Shown here: positions 22,459-34,649 of the stretch, piece by piece
Position numbering within the stretch: the first letter of the stretch is position 1
Layout of the letters: every line of letters begins with the position of its first letter
From: Asterias rubens
Lineage: Eukaryota > Echinodermata > Asteroidea > Forcipulatida > Asteriidae
Assembly: GCF_902459465.1 (NCBI RefSeq)
Contig: NC_047063.1
Coordinates: 868,001-932,000 of the forward strand
Length of the DNA stretch: 64,000 nucleotides
Direction of reading: 5' to 3'
Program-made: the position numbers and the translations under genes
The notes under the pieces: model-generated
What the model was told of the DNA's origin: nothing
Seen by the model: the letters and a program-made list of their open reading frames with translations, nothing else
Databases searched by the model: none

Positions 22459-25400
22459 TTTTGTTGTTGCCTTTGAAAGGTCTCTATTCTACAAAGTCCT
22501 ATAATATCAACATCAGGTTTTGATTAAATCATTAATATTACTGGAACAAGGGTTGATTTGACGAATCTGAGTTGAGACCAGGGGCCTACCGACGAACAGG
22601 AAAATATAAACACACATTTTTACAAAAGCAACATTCACACAATTTGGAATGGTTTGGAGTAGACAGGCAGTAAACAAAATCTCAAATCTCTTTTTATTTT
22701 ATTTTTTTATAATAAGGCTTTGTTATAATGCAATTAAATTCGTCATTTTTTACACACTAGTTCGGCCCAAACTAGTTACCCTTAGCGTGTAGAGATGACA
22801 TTTTCTATGAAGGCAGCTGTTTGAGGCCCATACGCTATAATAGCTATCAGGAACTTTTACAAATGTTTGTTACTGGTTGAGACGGTAATTTCGTTTAAGT
22901 TGGCAAACGGGACATTGTGTTGGGAGGCCTCTTATATAGAGTGCAGCGTGTTCGCATTTCCTTTATTTGTTATGTGATGTTATTCACAATTAACAAAGGC
23001 ATACCAGATCATCATTATCCTACCGGTTTGCTTGGCAACAATACGGATTTGTAATTCTATAGATTGAAGCATATAATCATGACAACCAAAGCCATCCAGT
23101 ATTTTCAGTATGCGCATACAAAATATCTGTAGCTGTAATTTCCGCTGCTGAAAGTTCGGGAAGCAAGTAAACACTAGGTTGTGATAATTAATATCACTTT
23201 TGGTGTCTGCATGCAATGTTTTGACAGATCTCAGTTACAACTACGACCCACAGGAAAATGTAAAGAAACCTTTTTACAAAAGAAACATCCCAGTAGAATA
23301 CAGACAGTAAATAAAAATCTGAAAACAAATACTTTAGCCTAGTGAAAAGGAAATGTTGTTTTAATTTTGGGGATCGCTTTAAGTTTTTGAGGAAACTTCA
23401 ATAAGAAAACACGTTTTTTATTTTATAAATAATATTATGTTGTAGGCTAATGAAATTCATTTCATCATATTATTTACGAATACATACATACATACGAACA
23501 CTTAAAAGGATTTTTCCCTTTTCGTTGCAAATTAAAGTTTCGGCGAGGCGGGGTGCATGGGCGGAGTGCTACTGGTTGAGACGGTATTTTCATTGGCAAT
23601 CGGCAAACTGCCATTGCGTTGGGAGGCTTCTACTACATAGTGCAGTGTGTTTACATTTCCTTGGTTTGCCATGTGGTTATTCACAATGGACCAAGGCATA
23701 CACGATCATCATTAACCAACCGGTATACTTGGCAAAGTACAATACGGATTTGGCATTCATAGATTGAGGCATAACCATGACAATCAAAGCCATCCGTTTT
23801 AATGTTATGTAGCCTAGTTCAAATGCATACAAAATAGCTGTATCGGTACCACTGTGTAAATCCTAAAGCTCGGTTGGAATGCGCCCATCCAACTTTTGTC
23901 ATGGTCCCTAAAAAGCACTGTGTTGAATATCTGCATGTTTTGACCACACTGCTATTTTAAAGCGTAAAACACAACCAAAACGAAGAACATAAGTTTCAAA
24001 TAACTTTCATTTAAATTAAATGTCTGCACGGGTCACAGACGAGTCGTCTAATCAATGTATTTATCTCATTTTAATCTCTGCTCAGTGCCCGAGAAACGTA
24101 CTCTTAGTGACCACTTATTTATGGATAATGGTGTACGCGGTGTATATAAGGTTTAGGGATTCAATAATTTTGACGAAGAAGCCTCTTTATGTGACAATAA
24201 GTGTTGATCAACTTTAATACTGTCGTACAAGGGTAGCGACTACCTGGCGCAACCTACACATGATTGCGCAATGCCACAATCAATATGTTGTTATGACTCG
24301 CTTTTTAAAACTGCCCGGCGGTCCATGTATATATGACGTTTATAAAAATAAAGACAACCCTAGACGGCAAGTGATTTGTTTTTCTTTACAAAACGTCTCT
24401 ATTACACAAACTGCGGACAAAAGCAATAGGTTGTGAGTGATTTTCTTGCAATGATTTGACAGATCTCATTTACGGCCACGACCCACAGGAATATTGTAAA
24501 GAAACCTTTTTACAAATGAAACATCTCAACGATTTTGAATGGTTTGGAGTAGAATAGTCAGTAAAGAAAATCTTATTAAATACAAATACTTGAACCCAGT
24601 GATGAAAAGTAAATGTTGTTCAAATTTTTGGGATCGCTTAAAGTTGTTTACAAGAAACTTTAATAAGAAACATGTTTTATTTAATAAACAGTATTATGTT
24701 GTAATGAAATTCATTTCCTCATATATTTACGAACATTTAATAGGATTTTCTTTTTCTTTTTCGTTACAAATTAAAGTTTCGTTGGGGTGGAGTTAGCCTC
24801 TTAGCGCGTAGAAATGACATTTTCTTTGCAGGCACTAGCAGGAACTTATAGAAATGTTGTATAAGGAAAAGGTTTTTTCATTTCAATCAGCAAACTGGCC
24901 ATTGTGTTGGGAGGCTTCTGAATAGAGTGCATGCATTTCCTTGTTTTTTTATGTGGTGTTATTCACCAAGGCATACCAGATCATCATCAACCAACCGGTA
25001 CTTGGCAAAGTACAATACGGATTTGGAATTCTATAGATTGAGGCATAACCATGACAATCAAAGCCATCCATTTTATGTGTTATGTAACTCTCAGTGGCAT
25101 ACAAAATAGCTGTAGCTGTAATGTACAACTGGGGAAATCATATAGCTTGGAAATGACCAGTTTTTGGAATGCGCCCGTCAAACTTTTGTCATGGTCCCTA
25201 AAAAACACTGTGTTGAATATCTGCATGTTTTGACCACTGCAATATAAAGCGTAGACTTGTGGACAAGTCGTTAAATCGGCCCCACGCGCTGAGATAGTGC
25301 TCCCCCGACAACGCTGCTCTCGCGCGAACTCACTGCTCTCGCGCGAACTGATGGCTCCCCGATTTCGACTCCTGGAGTCTATATAAAGCGTAAAACACAA

Positions 25401-28400
25401 CCAAATAGAAGAACATTAGTTTCAAATAACTTTCATTTAAATTAAATGTCTGCACAGGTCACAAACGAGTCGTCTCATAATTAATGTTCTGATCTCATTT
25501 TAAGCTCAGTGCCCGAACAAACATACTCTTTGTAACCACTTATTAATGGTGTACGAAATATACACCTTGATTTAGATGTTAAAGAAGCCAAACATAAAAA
25601 TAGTAGGTTTAGGAATCCAAGAATTTTGATGAAGATGCCTTTTTAAGTGACAATAGTGTTAGTCATTTTTATGAAGTACAAGGGTAGCTACACACTAATT
25701 AAATGTTATGGGCTACCTGGAGAAAACTACATTTATTGCTCATGGCACAATCAAATATCTAATGTTATGACTCGCTTTTTAAAAATCCGACGGTCCATTT
25801 ATGCCGTTTATAATCATATAAGACAACCTAGACAGCAAGTGATTTTGATGTTGTTTTTGACAAAACGTCTATTACTCAAACTCCGATAAAACAATAGGTT
25901 GTGAGAGATTAAATAATGAATAACACTTGAACAACGTGTTGTCTGCAATGATTTGACAGATCTCAGTTCGACCAAGACTTACAGGGATGTAAAGAAACTT
26001 TTTTACAAAAGAAACATCCAAACGATTTGGAATGGTTTTGAGTAGAATAGTCAGTAAGGAAAAACCTTAGTGAACCTTAGGTTAAAATACTTTGAACAGT
26101 GAAAAGTAAATGTTGTTAAAATTGTTCGGATCACTTAAAGTTTTTTACAGGAAACTTTAATAAGAAAACACGTTTTATTCTAAACATAGTATCATGTTGT
26201 AATGAAACTTATTTCATCATATTGTTTTACAAACATTTTAAAGGATTTTCTTCCTTTTCGTTACAAATAAAAGTTTCGTTGAAGCGGGGTAGGCGGAGTT
26301 AGCCAATTATTAGCGTGTAAGAAATGGCATTTTCTTTGCAGGGCAATGTTTTGGGGCCAATACACTAGCAGTAACTTAAAGAAATGTTTGTAAAGAGAAG
26401 GTATTTTCATTGCAATCGGCAAACTGACCATTGTGTTGGGAGGCTTCTATAGAGTGCAGTGTGTTTACATTTCCTTGGTTTACCATTGGTGAACCAAGGC
26501 ATACCAGATCATCATTAAGCAACCGGTGTACTTGGCAAAGTACAATACGGATTTGGAATTCTATAGATTGAGGCATAACCATGACAATCAAAGCCATCCA
26601 TTTTATGTGTTATGTAACTCTCAGTATGCATTCAAAATAGTTTTAGCCGTAATGTACCACTGTGGAAATCCTACAGCTCAGGAAGGACCATTTTTTGGAA
26701 TGCACCCATCAAACTGTTGTAGTCCCTAAACAACTTTTGTCATGGTTCCTAAAAAGCATTGTGTGTTAAAGTTCTGATAGTTTGGACCACTGCCATTTAA
26801 AGCATAAAACACAACCAAAACTAAGAACATCATAGTTTTAAATAATTTTAATTTTGATTAAATGTCTAAACGGGTCACAAACGGGTTGTCTGAATGTATT
26901 GATCTCATTTTAAGCTTAGTGCCCGAGAAACATACTCTTTGTGACTACTTATTTATGGTGTAAAAAATATTGCTTTAAATAATATATCTAACATCTAGAT
27001 TTTAATGTAGCCAAGCATAAAAATATTTGGTTTAGGGATTCAAGCATTTTGATAAAGGTGCCTTTTTAAGGGACAATAAGGATAGCTTACGGATAATTGA
27101 ATTTTATGGACTACCTCGCGCAAACATGAATTGGTTTGCCATTGGTGTTATTCACAATGAACAAAGGCAAACCAGATCATAATTAACCTACCGGTATGCT
27201 TGGCAACAATACGGATTTGGAATACTATAGATCGTAGCATAATCATGACAATCAAAGGCATCCAAAACTAAGAACATCATAGTTTTAAATAATTTTAATT
27301 TTAACTAAATGTCTAAACGGGTCACAAATGGTTCGTCTGAATGTATTGATCTCATTTGGTTTAGGGATTCAAGCATTTTGATGAAGTGTTGTTCAACTTT
27401 ATGTCTGTAATTGAATTTTATGGACTACCTGGCGCAAACATGATTGATTGCTCAATGGCACAATCGAATATCTACTATATATATGACTCGCTTTTAAAAA
27501 CTGTCCGGCGGTCAATGCATGACATTATCAACACTAAGACAACCTTTAGATGGCAAGTGATTTTGCTATTGTCTTTGACATAACGTCTCTATTGCACAAA
27601 CTCCAAATAAAGCAATAGGTTGTGAGTGATCTTGAACAATGCGTTGTCTGCAATGATTTGACACTACCCACGAACACTACCCGCAAGAAAATGTAAAGAA
27701 ACCTCTCAACGATTTTGAATGGTTTTGAGAAGAATAGAATAGTCAGTAAAGAAAAACCTTACAAATACTTAAACGTAAAAATGTTTGGGAATCGCTTGAA
27801 GTTTTTTTACAGGAAACTTTAATAAGAAAACACGTTTTATTTTATAAATAGTGTTATTTTGTAAATTTATTTCCTCATTTACGAACATTGTACAAAGGAT
27901 TGTCTTCCTTTTTGTTGCAAATCAAAGTTTCGTTGACTCGGGGGGGGGGGACACACGAGTTAGTTACTTCCAAATTATTTTCGATGCAGGCAGTGATTTT
28001 TTGGAGGGGGGGGGGGGGCTGTGCACTAGCTATAGCAAGAACTTATATTGATATGTTTGTTACTGCCCGTGGTTGAGAAGGTATGCTCACTGCACTGGGC
28101 AAACGGGATATTGTTGAGGCTTCAATAGAGTTGGGAGGCTTCTATAGAGTGCAGCGTGTTCCCATTTCCTTGGTATTTGCTTTACAATTTGGAATTCTAT
28201 AGATTGAAGCATAACCATGACAATCAAAGCCATCCATTTCAGTGTTATGTAACTCTCAATATGCATACAAAATAGCTGTAGCTGTAATGTACCACTGTTT
28301 AAATCATATAGCTCGGGAAGCAAGTACCTTACAAGTGAACTGCTTGCTTCAGTAGTCTTTGGAATGTCAATGCGCCAACAAACTTTTGTCATGGTCCCTA

Positions 28401-28800
28401 TAACCAGCGTGTACTTTGTGTGATGGCGTTCTGCCCAGCATAAACACAACCAATCACTTTCAGTAATGTCTACACATGTCACAAACGATTAGTCTTAATG
28501 TATTTGATCTCATTTTAAGCTCAGTACCCGAGAAACATGTGAGTGTGGCCAAGATAACTCTTTTCATCTTTTGTCTTAACATCTATTAAAGATAACTCTT
28601 AGTGACCACTTCTATGGTGTACAAAAAATACACATTGGTTTAGGTTTAAAAAGTAGCCACACACAAAATAAATAGATTTAGGGATTACAAAAAGTTTGAA
28701 GAAGATGCAATATAAGTGTTGTTTATTTTTAATAAGAGCAAGAGAAGGCTACACAGAGAATGAAATGTTATGGACTACCTGTCGCAAAGAGTATTTAAAG
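22365..28800. repeat. Degenerate tandem array, about five units of 1.3-1.9 kb
   Basis: Ordered landmarks recur. TATGACTCGCTTTT: 22379, 24293, 25766, 27483. A block ending AAAGAAACCTTTTTACAAA-like: about 22560 (diverged), 23225, 24460, 25957, 27658. TTGGGAGGC block: 22920, 23618, 24907, 26436, 28135. A block around CATAACCATGACAATCAAAG: 23071 (variant), 23770, 25046, 26575, 28215. GGTCACAAACGAGTCG-like: 24030, 25456, 26873, 27320, 28480. Divergence is uneven and there is an extra partial copy near 27120-27480. Short ORFs such as LAKYNTDLEFYRLRHNHDNQ recur only because the DNA recurs; units carry different stops. The left edge of the array lies inside the 3' end of the 434-codon ORF. Confidence 0.85.
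25254..25380. mobile_element. 127-bp GC-rich insertion with 12-bp target duplication
   Basis: Inserted in one array unit and absent from the others. Flanked by perfect ATATAAAGCGTA at 25242-25253 and 25381-25392. The ends form small hairpins (GACTTGT-GG-ACAAGTC left; GACTCC-T-GGAGTC right). Inside is a 19-bp direct repeat of CTGCTCTCGCGCGAACTCA type. GC content contrasts sharply with the host repeat. Too small to encode anything. Confidence 0.8.
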
Positions 28801-29440
28801 ATTTGTAATACTATCATGCTCCTTTAAAACAGTAGAGTTTAAGAATAGGTCTTGTCCTTGGATGACCCCGGACATTGTTATTACTCATGTTTACAAGGTA
28901 TGTTAAAAGTTAAGAGCTACTGAAAAACACTGTCTTCTTTAACAGTGATTGATAAGTAAAAAAATTGCATAGCATATTTAGTATAGATTGTTGTCCAGTA
29001 TGTTTTGCAGTGAAGGCCGTAACTAAATTTTTGCCAACCAATTGTCAGCCAAACTCCAGACATGGCAAAAGAAAAGACCCATCCACTTTATAAACGACGT
29101 ATTATTCTATGTATCATGCCATTGTCAAAATATTATCTTTTCTTCGATGGTGGCCTACAGTAAAGACACAACTATAGAAATAGCAATAAAGGACAAGGAA
29201 AATATTTCGAAGACCTTATAAATAAATTTCCCAGTCATTTTACTGATACTAGTGCATTTGAAATGGGTCTATTTTTTATCATAATTCTCAGCCAATGTTA
29301 GGTCATCCATTGAGGGGCACTCTTTGAGCTTAAGGGGTCTGAAAGTTTTAAAGCAAAACAAAACAGCTTTGGGGTGCGTTTCATTAGCCGTGATAAGCTG
29401 TGTGTGTGGTATAATGTCCACTAGGATAATATTCTATGCT
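28800..29440. other. No gene recognised
   Basis: AT-rich flank between the array and the IDH3-like pseudogene. Nothing convincing on either strand. Confidence 0.4.
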
Positions 29441-29869
29441 TTTTGTAGGTATGAAAACACAAAGAATTGGAACAAAACTCACTTTGTTTTGTACTGTCTT
29501 GAAGACGGCAGAATGAATAAGGTCAGCATGTTGATTCAGACCCAGATGTCTCAGCAAGCAGCATCCAGCATGGCCCTGGGGTTTGACACGTTCCTCCTCA
29601 AAATTGTCTTTCAGGTGTTTCTTGTAACCTCTAAGTATAAACAAAAATCAAAAATTACAATATTGAGTGATGACCAACACAGTTTCTTAAAATTTGAGCA
29701 AATAAAACAGAAATGCATAAGATTTATCATTTTGGGGGTTGAACAAAAAACATTTACTAGGGCAGGATTTGGACCAATGGTCTCCAGACTCATCACTCTA
29801 CAAACTAAGCCAAATACTAGCCCTTATTTTGTTGGTGGTCTCCCTATTTTTTCAACATCTTTGTTTGGG

Positions 29870-29975
29870 GTTCCAGTCAGAAGATGTGGAGTGCTGTTAA
29901 ATTATTCCAGAGGTCATGGGTTCAACTCCCACCCCAGTAAATTTGTCTTTGTTCACTACCAATTGATTTAAAATT
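29870..29975 (+). mobile_element. SINE head fragment
   Basis: B-box-like GGGTTCAACTCCCACCCC preceded by GGAGTGCTGTTAAATTATT, comparable to the heads at 11.1 and 62.75 kb. Confidence 0.5.
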
Positions 29976-30846
29976 TACACTGTTACTCCGGAATTTGTAT
30001 CCATTTAAAGAATGAAGAGATGTCCAATGCACCCACTGACTGTCACAAACCCAAGCCTAATGCAAAAACTACAATTTTTGAAAAGTACATTAATTTAACA
30101 AAAAAACATGGGTGGGATTGTAATTGTATGAATCATGAAAATTTGAACATTCTCTCGGCCTGGAGATGAAGCTCCCATAGAGATAGATGACATATTTCTT
30201 CACATGTTTATAGACTCTTGCATCAAATTTACAGGTTTGATCATAACAGAAGCAGGGTCACAAGAAAATGTGAAAGGGAGATTATAGATGAGAAATCAGA
30301 AATAATACCCCCAAGAAATACTGGCCTCCTCTAAAAATCCATGAACTAAGCTAATAAAACAGCAGGCTACAAGGTTTAATTAGGACCAAGTCGATGGAAC
30401 AACTACGACCCTGCAAGGTTTTCATTAAAAACATTTCTGCCATTTAAAACATTCAAAGTCACCATTATAGTTGAGAAAAAAATCTGGAAGTGTAGCTTCA
30501 GCTAGTTATACAGGACAGATTAGCGTTAAATAGCTCCTCACACAAGTTTTGAACTTAAACGACTAGGTTTCAAGCTCTCCGCAGTATGCAAGTTTTAAAC
30601 GGGCGGACCAAACACATGCGACCTACCGACTTAGATTGGGCTAAGAAGCTGAAGTGCAAAGAATGCCGCTACAACATGAGTCTCGGGCATGCATAAAGTG
30701 CACCTTTGGCCGACAGCCACACTGACCCACTTTATAACCAAAGAGCACTGCCAGAGATCAATGTGTTTAATTTTTCCAGAAGGCAAACCAGAGGGCCCAG
30801 AGAAAAACTTTTTTGTAATAAAATAAAATCATCACACAACTTACTT

Positions 30847-30929
30847 AGCCCTAATCACAGTTTCCTTTCAATTGTGTACTACATATTGTACATGTTGTAC
30901 AAATGAAAGGAGCCTAGTGATTAGGGCTA
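30847..30929. repeat. Short inverted repeat (about 26-bp arms)
   Basis: TAGCCCTAATCAC...TTTCA at 30847-30872 and its near complement at 30904-30929, around a 31-bp AT-rich loop. Confidence 0.75.
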
Positions 30930-33166
30930 CACATAACTCTACTCTCATTATAGCCCTAGCATTGTAGGGAATCACACCAGGGCATCAATGGTGTGAGAGA
31001 GGCAAGGGCTTTCACACTAAAGAGTAGTCACTAAACATGAAGAATGGCAGAGGTTTAGACATACCTCAGTCTGACATAGTGTGGACCCACAGTGTTGTCC
31101 ATTCCTCCTCTTGATGGCCATGAGGGTCCTCCCCTTCTCATTCCACTGCATTTTTTCCCCTGTAAAGTATTGACCCTTCATAGTCAACTGGTGTTCCAGC
31201 TTGTCTGTGGATAGATTATTCATTAAAAATTAGGACAAACAGTAAATTGACAATGAACTATCATACTTAGACTCAAGTTACATCCCGCAATGACAACACA
31301 GAATAGGTAATTTAGCTAGAGTAGGGGATAGTAGTGAAATATTTCAGTATCTAATTAACCTCAAAGATATACCTTTTTGTAAAATATCCCACATTAGGTT
31401 GTTGGTAATTCTGGTGAGCATAATTTTGTTGTGCTCAGCAACTTTTTGTGCTTTCATGACTTTTAAGCAGCTCTATCAAATTGGGCCCTGCCGGTTGTGC
31501 AGTGGTACTGTCACTGTCACTCTAAGTTGTCTGCCTTTAAAATTAATGAAGTGTTGCACAGCACTACCGGGCGAGCATTCATGATTCAGGAAATTGGCCC
31601 CATTTGTGTCCAATCCCCCACAATGGGGCTGTCAGAAAATATGTATTTTATTTCCATCTTCGAAATGTGGAGGACTTTTGAAGTTAAATTAGTTGCGATA
31701 ACTAACGTAATTAACCCTTCTCCCTCCACCGCCCACCCACGTGTTTGAATTAAATCTCAACTTCGGGCAGTGTTCTTTATTTCGCTCTGTATTACTCTGG
31801 GCTCTGCTAGGAGGTTTTTGTCCCGTTTCTTCAAAATATTTCCTCAATGGTGTTTTTAGGTATTATAAATGGATTCAATAGACATCGAGGATGAATTTCA
31901 TGTTCTTAGAACTTGTGGCATGATTTTCGACAGTGGTAAAAATGGGGAAAATGTGGCGACTATAGTCTGTCAACATGGGTCGAAATTGTATCTACGTGTT
32001 TGACAAGCTCGGTCGTTTTGTGTGCGCAGAGCTAGCTTCACAAGGCCTCCCGCCGGTCTGCTGCCGGCCGTCGGGAGGAGGGTTTACGCTGTCGCAACTA
32101 TTTTGAAATAAGTTTGTGAGTAAAAAACTTCAACTTTAAATGACAAGTTTTGTACTTACAGAGTTCCTCATTCATACTCCTGTATAGCTCCTTGCCCCAC
32201 CATGCTCAATATCGGGATACTTTGGCCAGCTCGTCGTAGCTCTCTGTGCATAAAGAATAATATCAACAAACAAGTGTAAAATTCACGTGTGCCGCGTGCA
32301 TACTAAAATGACTGGTCCCCTGTCTATCCGCAAGAAGGCCTGGGTTAAGGATATAAATACATGCACGTACTTTTAGAACCAGCGATTTCATTGGATACCA
32401 TGATTTCATTGGATAAACGCGCAGTGACGTAATAAGCTTTCTTTTTGACAGAAAACTATGCCTTGTCGTCTGCTACTTTCGGTCGTCTGCATTAATATAT
32501 CTCACCACTAATTTTTGTCTACTTGATTTTTGTCTACTTGAATTACCACACCACACCTGCAACTTATATATCCCATGAGGAGTTTGTTGCAGTACTCGAC
32601 AGACAGAGTGAGATGATAAATAATTAACATACAAGAAAAATACTGAGACTCATAGTCTCACAGCTTTTCAGCAATGGAAATTATTCATTGACTCTTGAAT
32701 GAACTCTAATCTTCTGCTCAAATTATTAATGGATGATTTTAATAAAGGGAGTCAAACTCCCATCCACTGATTTCTGTGACCAGTAGCCCCATTCAGTGCC
32801 CGTAGAGTTATTCACAATCACTGTGCCTCCACATGAAAACACATAAGTGTAATTTTCGAAACGCCAGAGCATAGCTAGATTGACAAAATGTCCCCAACAC
32901 ATCCCCGGTAAATATTACCATTTATTTCAGTGCCTATAGTATGACATCATCCAAAATACCTCAAGTTGAATCCATGCAGTCACAATAGGGAAGTTGTAAC
33001 TCTATATCGGTCCTATCCCTCCCCTTCCGACTCTCAAAATATTCTGAGGAGCTCCCAGATATTAAATAAGGTCGACGCTCTGTGTAATTTATTAAATTCA
33101 ATTCAATCAACATTGCCTATTTTGGTCAACCAACTAGCTCCTCCTCTAAAAAGCTATATATTATTG

Positions 33167-33310
33167 TTAACGGTCCCCTTGTATACCTCCCTCTACGAAA
33201 AATAACCAGCTAGTTTTGTTAACGGTCCCCTTGTATACCTCCCTCTACGGAAATAACAAACTAGTTTTGTTAACGGTCTCTTTGTATACCGCCCTCTACG
33301 ATAACGACAA
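33167..33310. repeat. Tandem repeat, about 51-bp unit, three copies
   Basis: TTAACGGTCCCCTTGTATAC begins at about 33167 and 33218 and, with changes, 33269. Each is followed by CTCCCTCTACG-type sequence and ends in a TAGTTTTG junction. Confidence 0.85.
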
Positions 33311-34329
33311 AAGTTTTTAGGACGTTATTACTCGTACAGCAGCTTTTTTATTTACAAAATGACAGTTTGCTCAGAGTCATCACTGCCTTTTGGAAAGAGG
33401 ACAATCATGACACTGTGCTTTTCTGATTTATATAAGGTAATTTATAATCTTATTATACGGAATGTAGTATTTTAGTGTAAAAAAGTAGACTCTGTGGGAG
33501 CCTGCGCGTATAATAGTAATACAGCATATCGGCCTTGTGACGCAATAATGCACAGGTATGCATGCGTGTGATGTTGCGCTTGTGGATACAGAGCATTTTT
33601 TGTCAACTTTTGTTGTTAAACAATGATTCATGTAATATCAATTCAACCACATGCATTGAGCATTTGAGCAAAAACTGCTAGTTGAGAACTTCTAAAATTT
33701 CATGAAAAAGTCACTTACTTAACTTACAGTACACATTCAATTCAATACCTTACAACTTACAAGTTACAATACAAGTATTTACAACAAGTACACCAAGTTA
33801 CAAATTAACAATACATTGTTTACATTTGTTACTACAGATAAATAATACAAGCGTCAGTCTTTCGTCGGATTTCACCAGGTCTGACTTTCTCTCGAGCCCC
33901 CGGGGCAACGTCACTGGAAAGCAGGGCAGTATGGCGTGGTTGTAGGGGGCTCGTCGCAAGGAGGACCGGGTGTTGATCAGAGTAGGCAATGGAATGCAAC
34001 GCAAATAACTTGTCTATGGCTTCTATCAAGTCGAGGTAGGGGAAACCCTTACTAGTTAGTATAGAAGTAACAATGAGGCATAACAGTTGTTTATTTTCAA
34101 TGCAATCTAGTGTGTGAGGATCCAAACATCTTTCCCAAACTGTACATGTATCTATCATTCTTCCATACGATCACACTTAGACGAGTAGACTCCTCAAAAT
34201 TTCCCTGATAGCTATAGCAGATACAGAACATGTGAAGAGCAAGCTGAAAGTTGCGCACAGCTCGTACACCCACGCGGATGTTTCCATTGCCATAATATAG
34301 GGAATTATACGCTTTCAGACCTACCAAGT

Positions 34330-34500
34330 CTCACGCATTAGGCGTGAGACTCACGCATTTGGGCTCTGTCTCACGCTCACACGCACAGCAACCATTTTCT
34401 CACGCATTGGGGCCAGACCGGGAAAACAATAAAACTTAACGACAATGCATTGCCAAATCGCGCTCGTGTGTACAAAAAAATCTCACGCATAGCTGGCCTC
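34330..34500. repeat. CTCACGCAT-rich cluster upstream of SLC16 gene
   Basis: Several copies of (T)CTCACGCA(T/C) in 170 bp, one pair forming TCTCACGC..GCGTGAGA. It lies 150-320 bp upstream of the SLC16 start codon. It could be a dispersed-repeat relic or a regulatory cluster. Confidence 0.5.
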
Positions 34501-34649
34501 TGGACTTGGCATCTCTGCACTTTTTTGTTACCCAGTGCTCTTTAAATAGATCCATGATCAAACAAAACATACAACATTCGCTGAGTCAAGTTATTAGCAA
34601 ACATAATGATAAACATGTACATTTTTTCTTATTATTCTTAAGTGCAAAC

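Larger units (their letters stand above)
29483..31204 (-). pseudogene. Unprocessed IDH3G-like pseudogene remnant
   Basis: Two exon relics on minus resemble the gamma subunit of mitochondrial NAD-isocitrate dehydrogenase. Exon 31204-31065 keeps AGTPVDYE in one frame and MAIKRRNG...GSTLCQTE in another, so it is frameshifted, with intact AG and GT borders. Exon 29630-29483 reads EVTRNT*KTILRRNVSNPRAML, then shifts frame to LRHLGLNQHADLIHSAVF. This is the family's TRNTGK...N(I/V)(A/S)NPTA...MLxHLxLxxxA segment with a TGA in place of the Gly codon and a small deletion before LRHL. Retained splice sites and introns mean a duplicated, not retroposed, copy. The exons normally lying between were not found. 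A third exon-like block (32243-32160, with an in-frame TGA) may belong but is unassigned. The plus-strand open frame here (215 codons) is fortuitous. Confidence 0.6.
31210..34640. other. Intergenic with short repeats, no gene recognised
   Basis: Contains a threefold 51-bp tandem repeat (33167-33310) and a CTCACGCAT cluster (34330-34500). The rest, on both strands, holds only short frames without splice support. Confidence 0.4.

Noticed and set aside
24927-26729. Repeated short ORFs (LAKYNTDLEFYRLRHNHDNQ type)
   Set aside because: Similarity between them follows from DNA-level array units. Flanking frames diverge and stop, with no coding-type conservation.
29324-29971. 215-codon plus-strand ORF
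   Set aside because: It runs through the reverse complement of the IDH3G pseudo-exon and then a SINE head; the openness is fortuitous.
30586-30696. 36-codon ORF ending KLKCKECRYNMSLGHA
   Set aside because: It has a zinc-finger-like look but only one CxxC, no second ligand pair, no supporting exons, and is too short to call.
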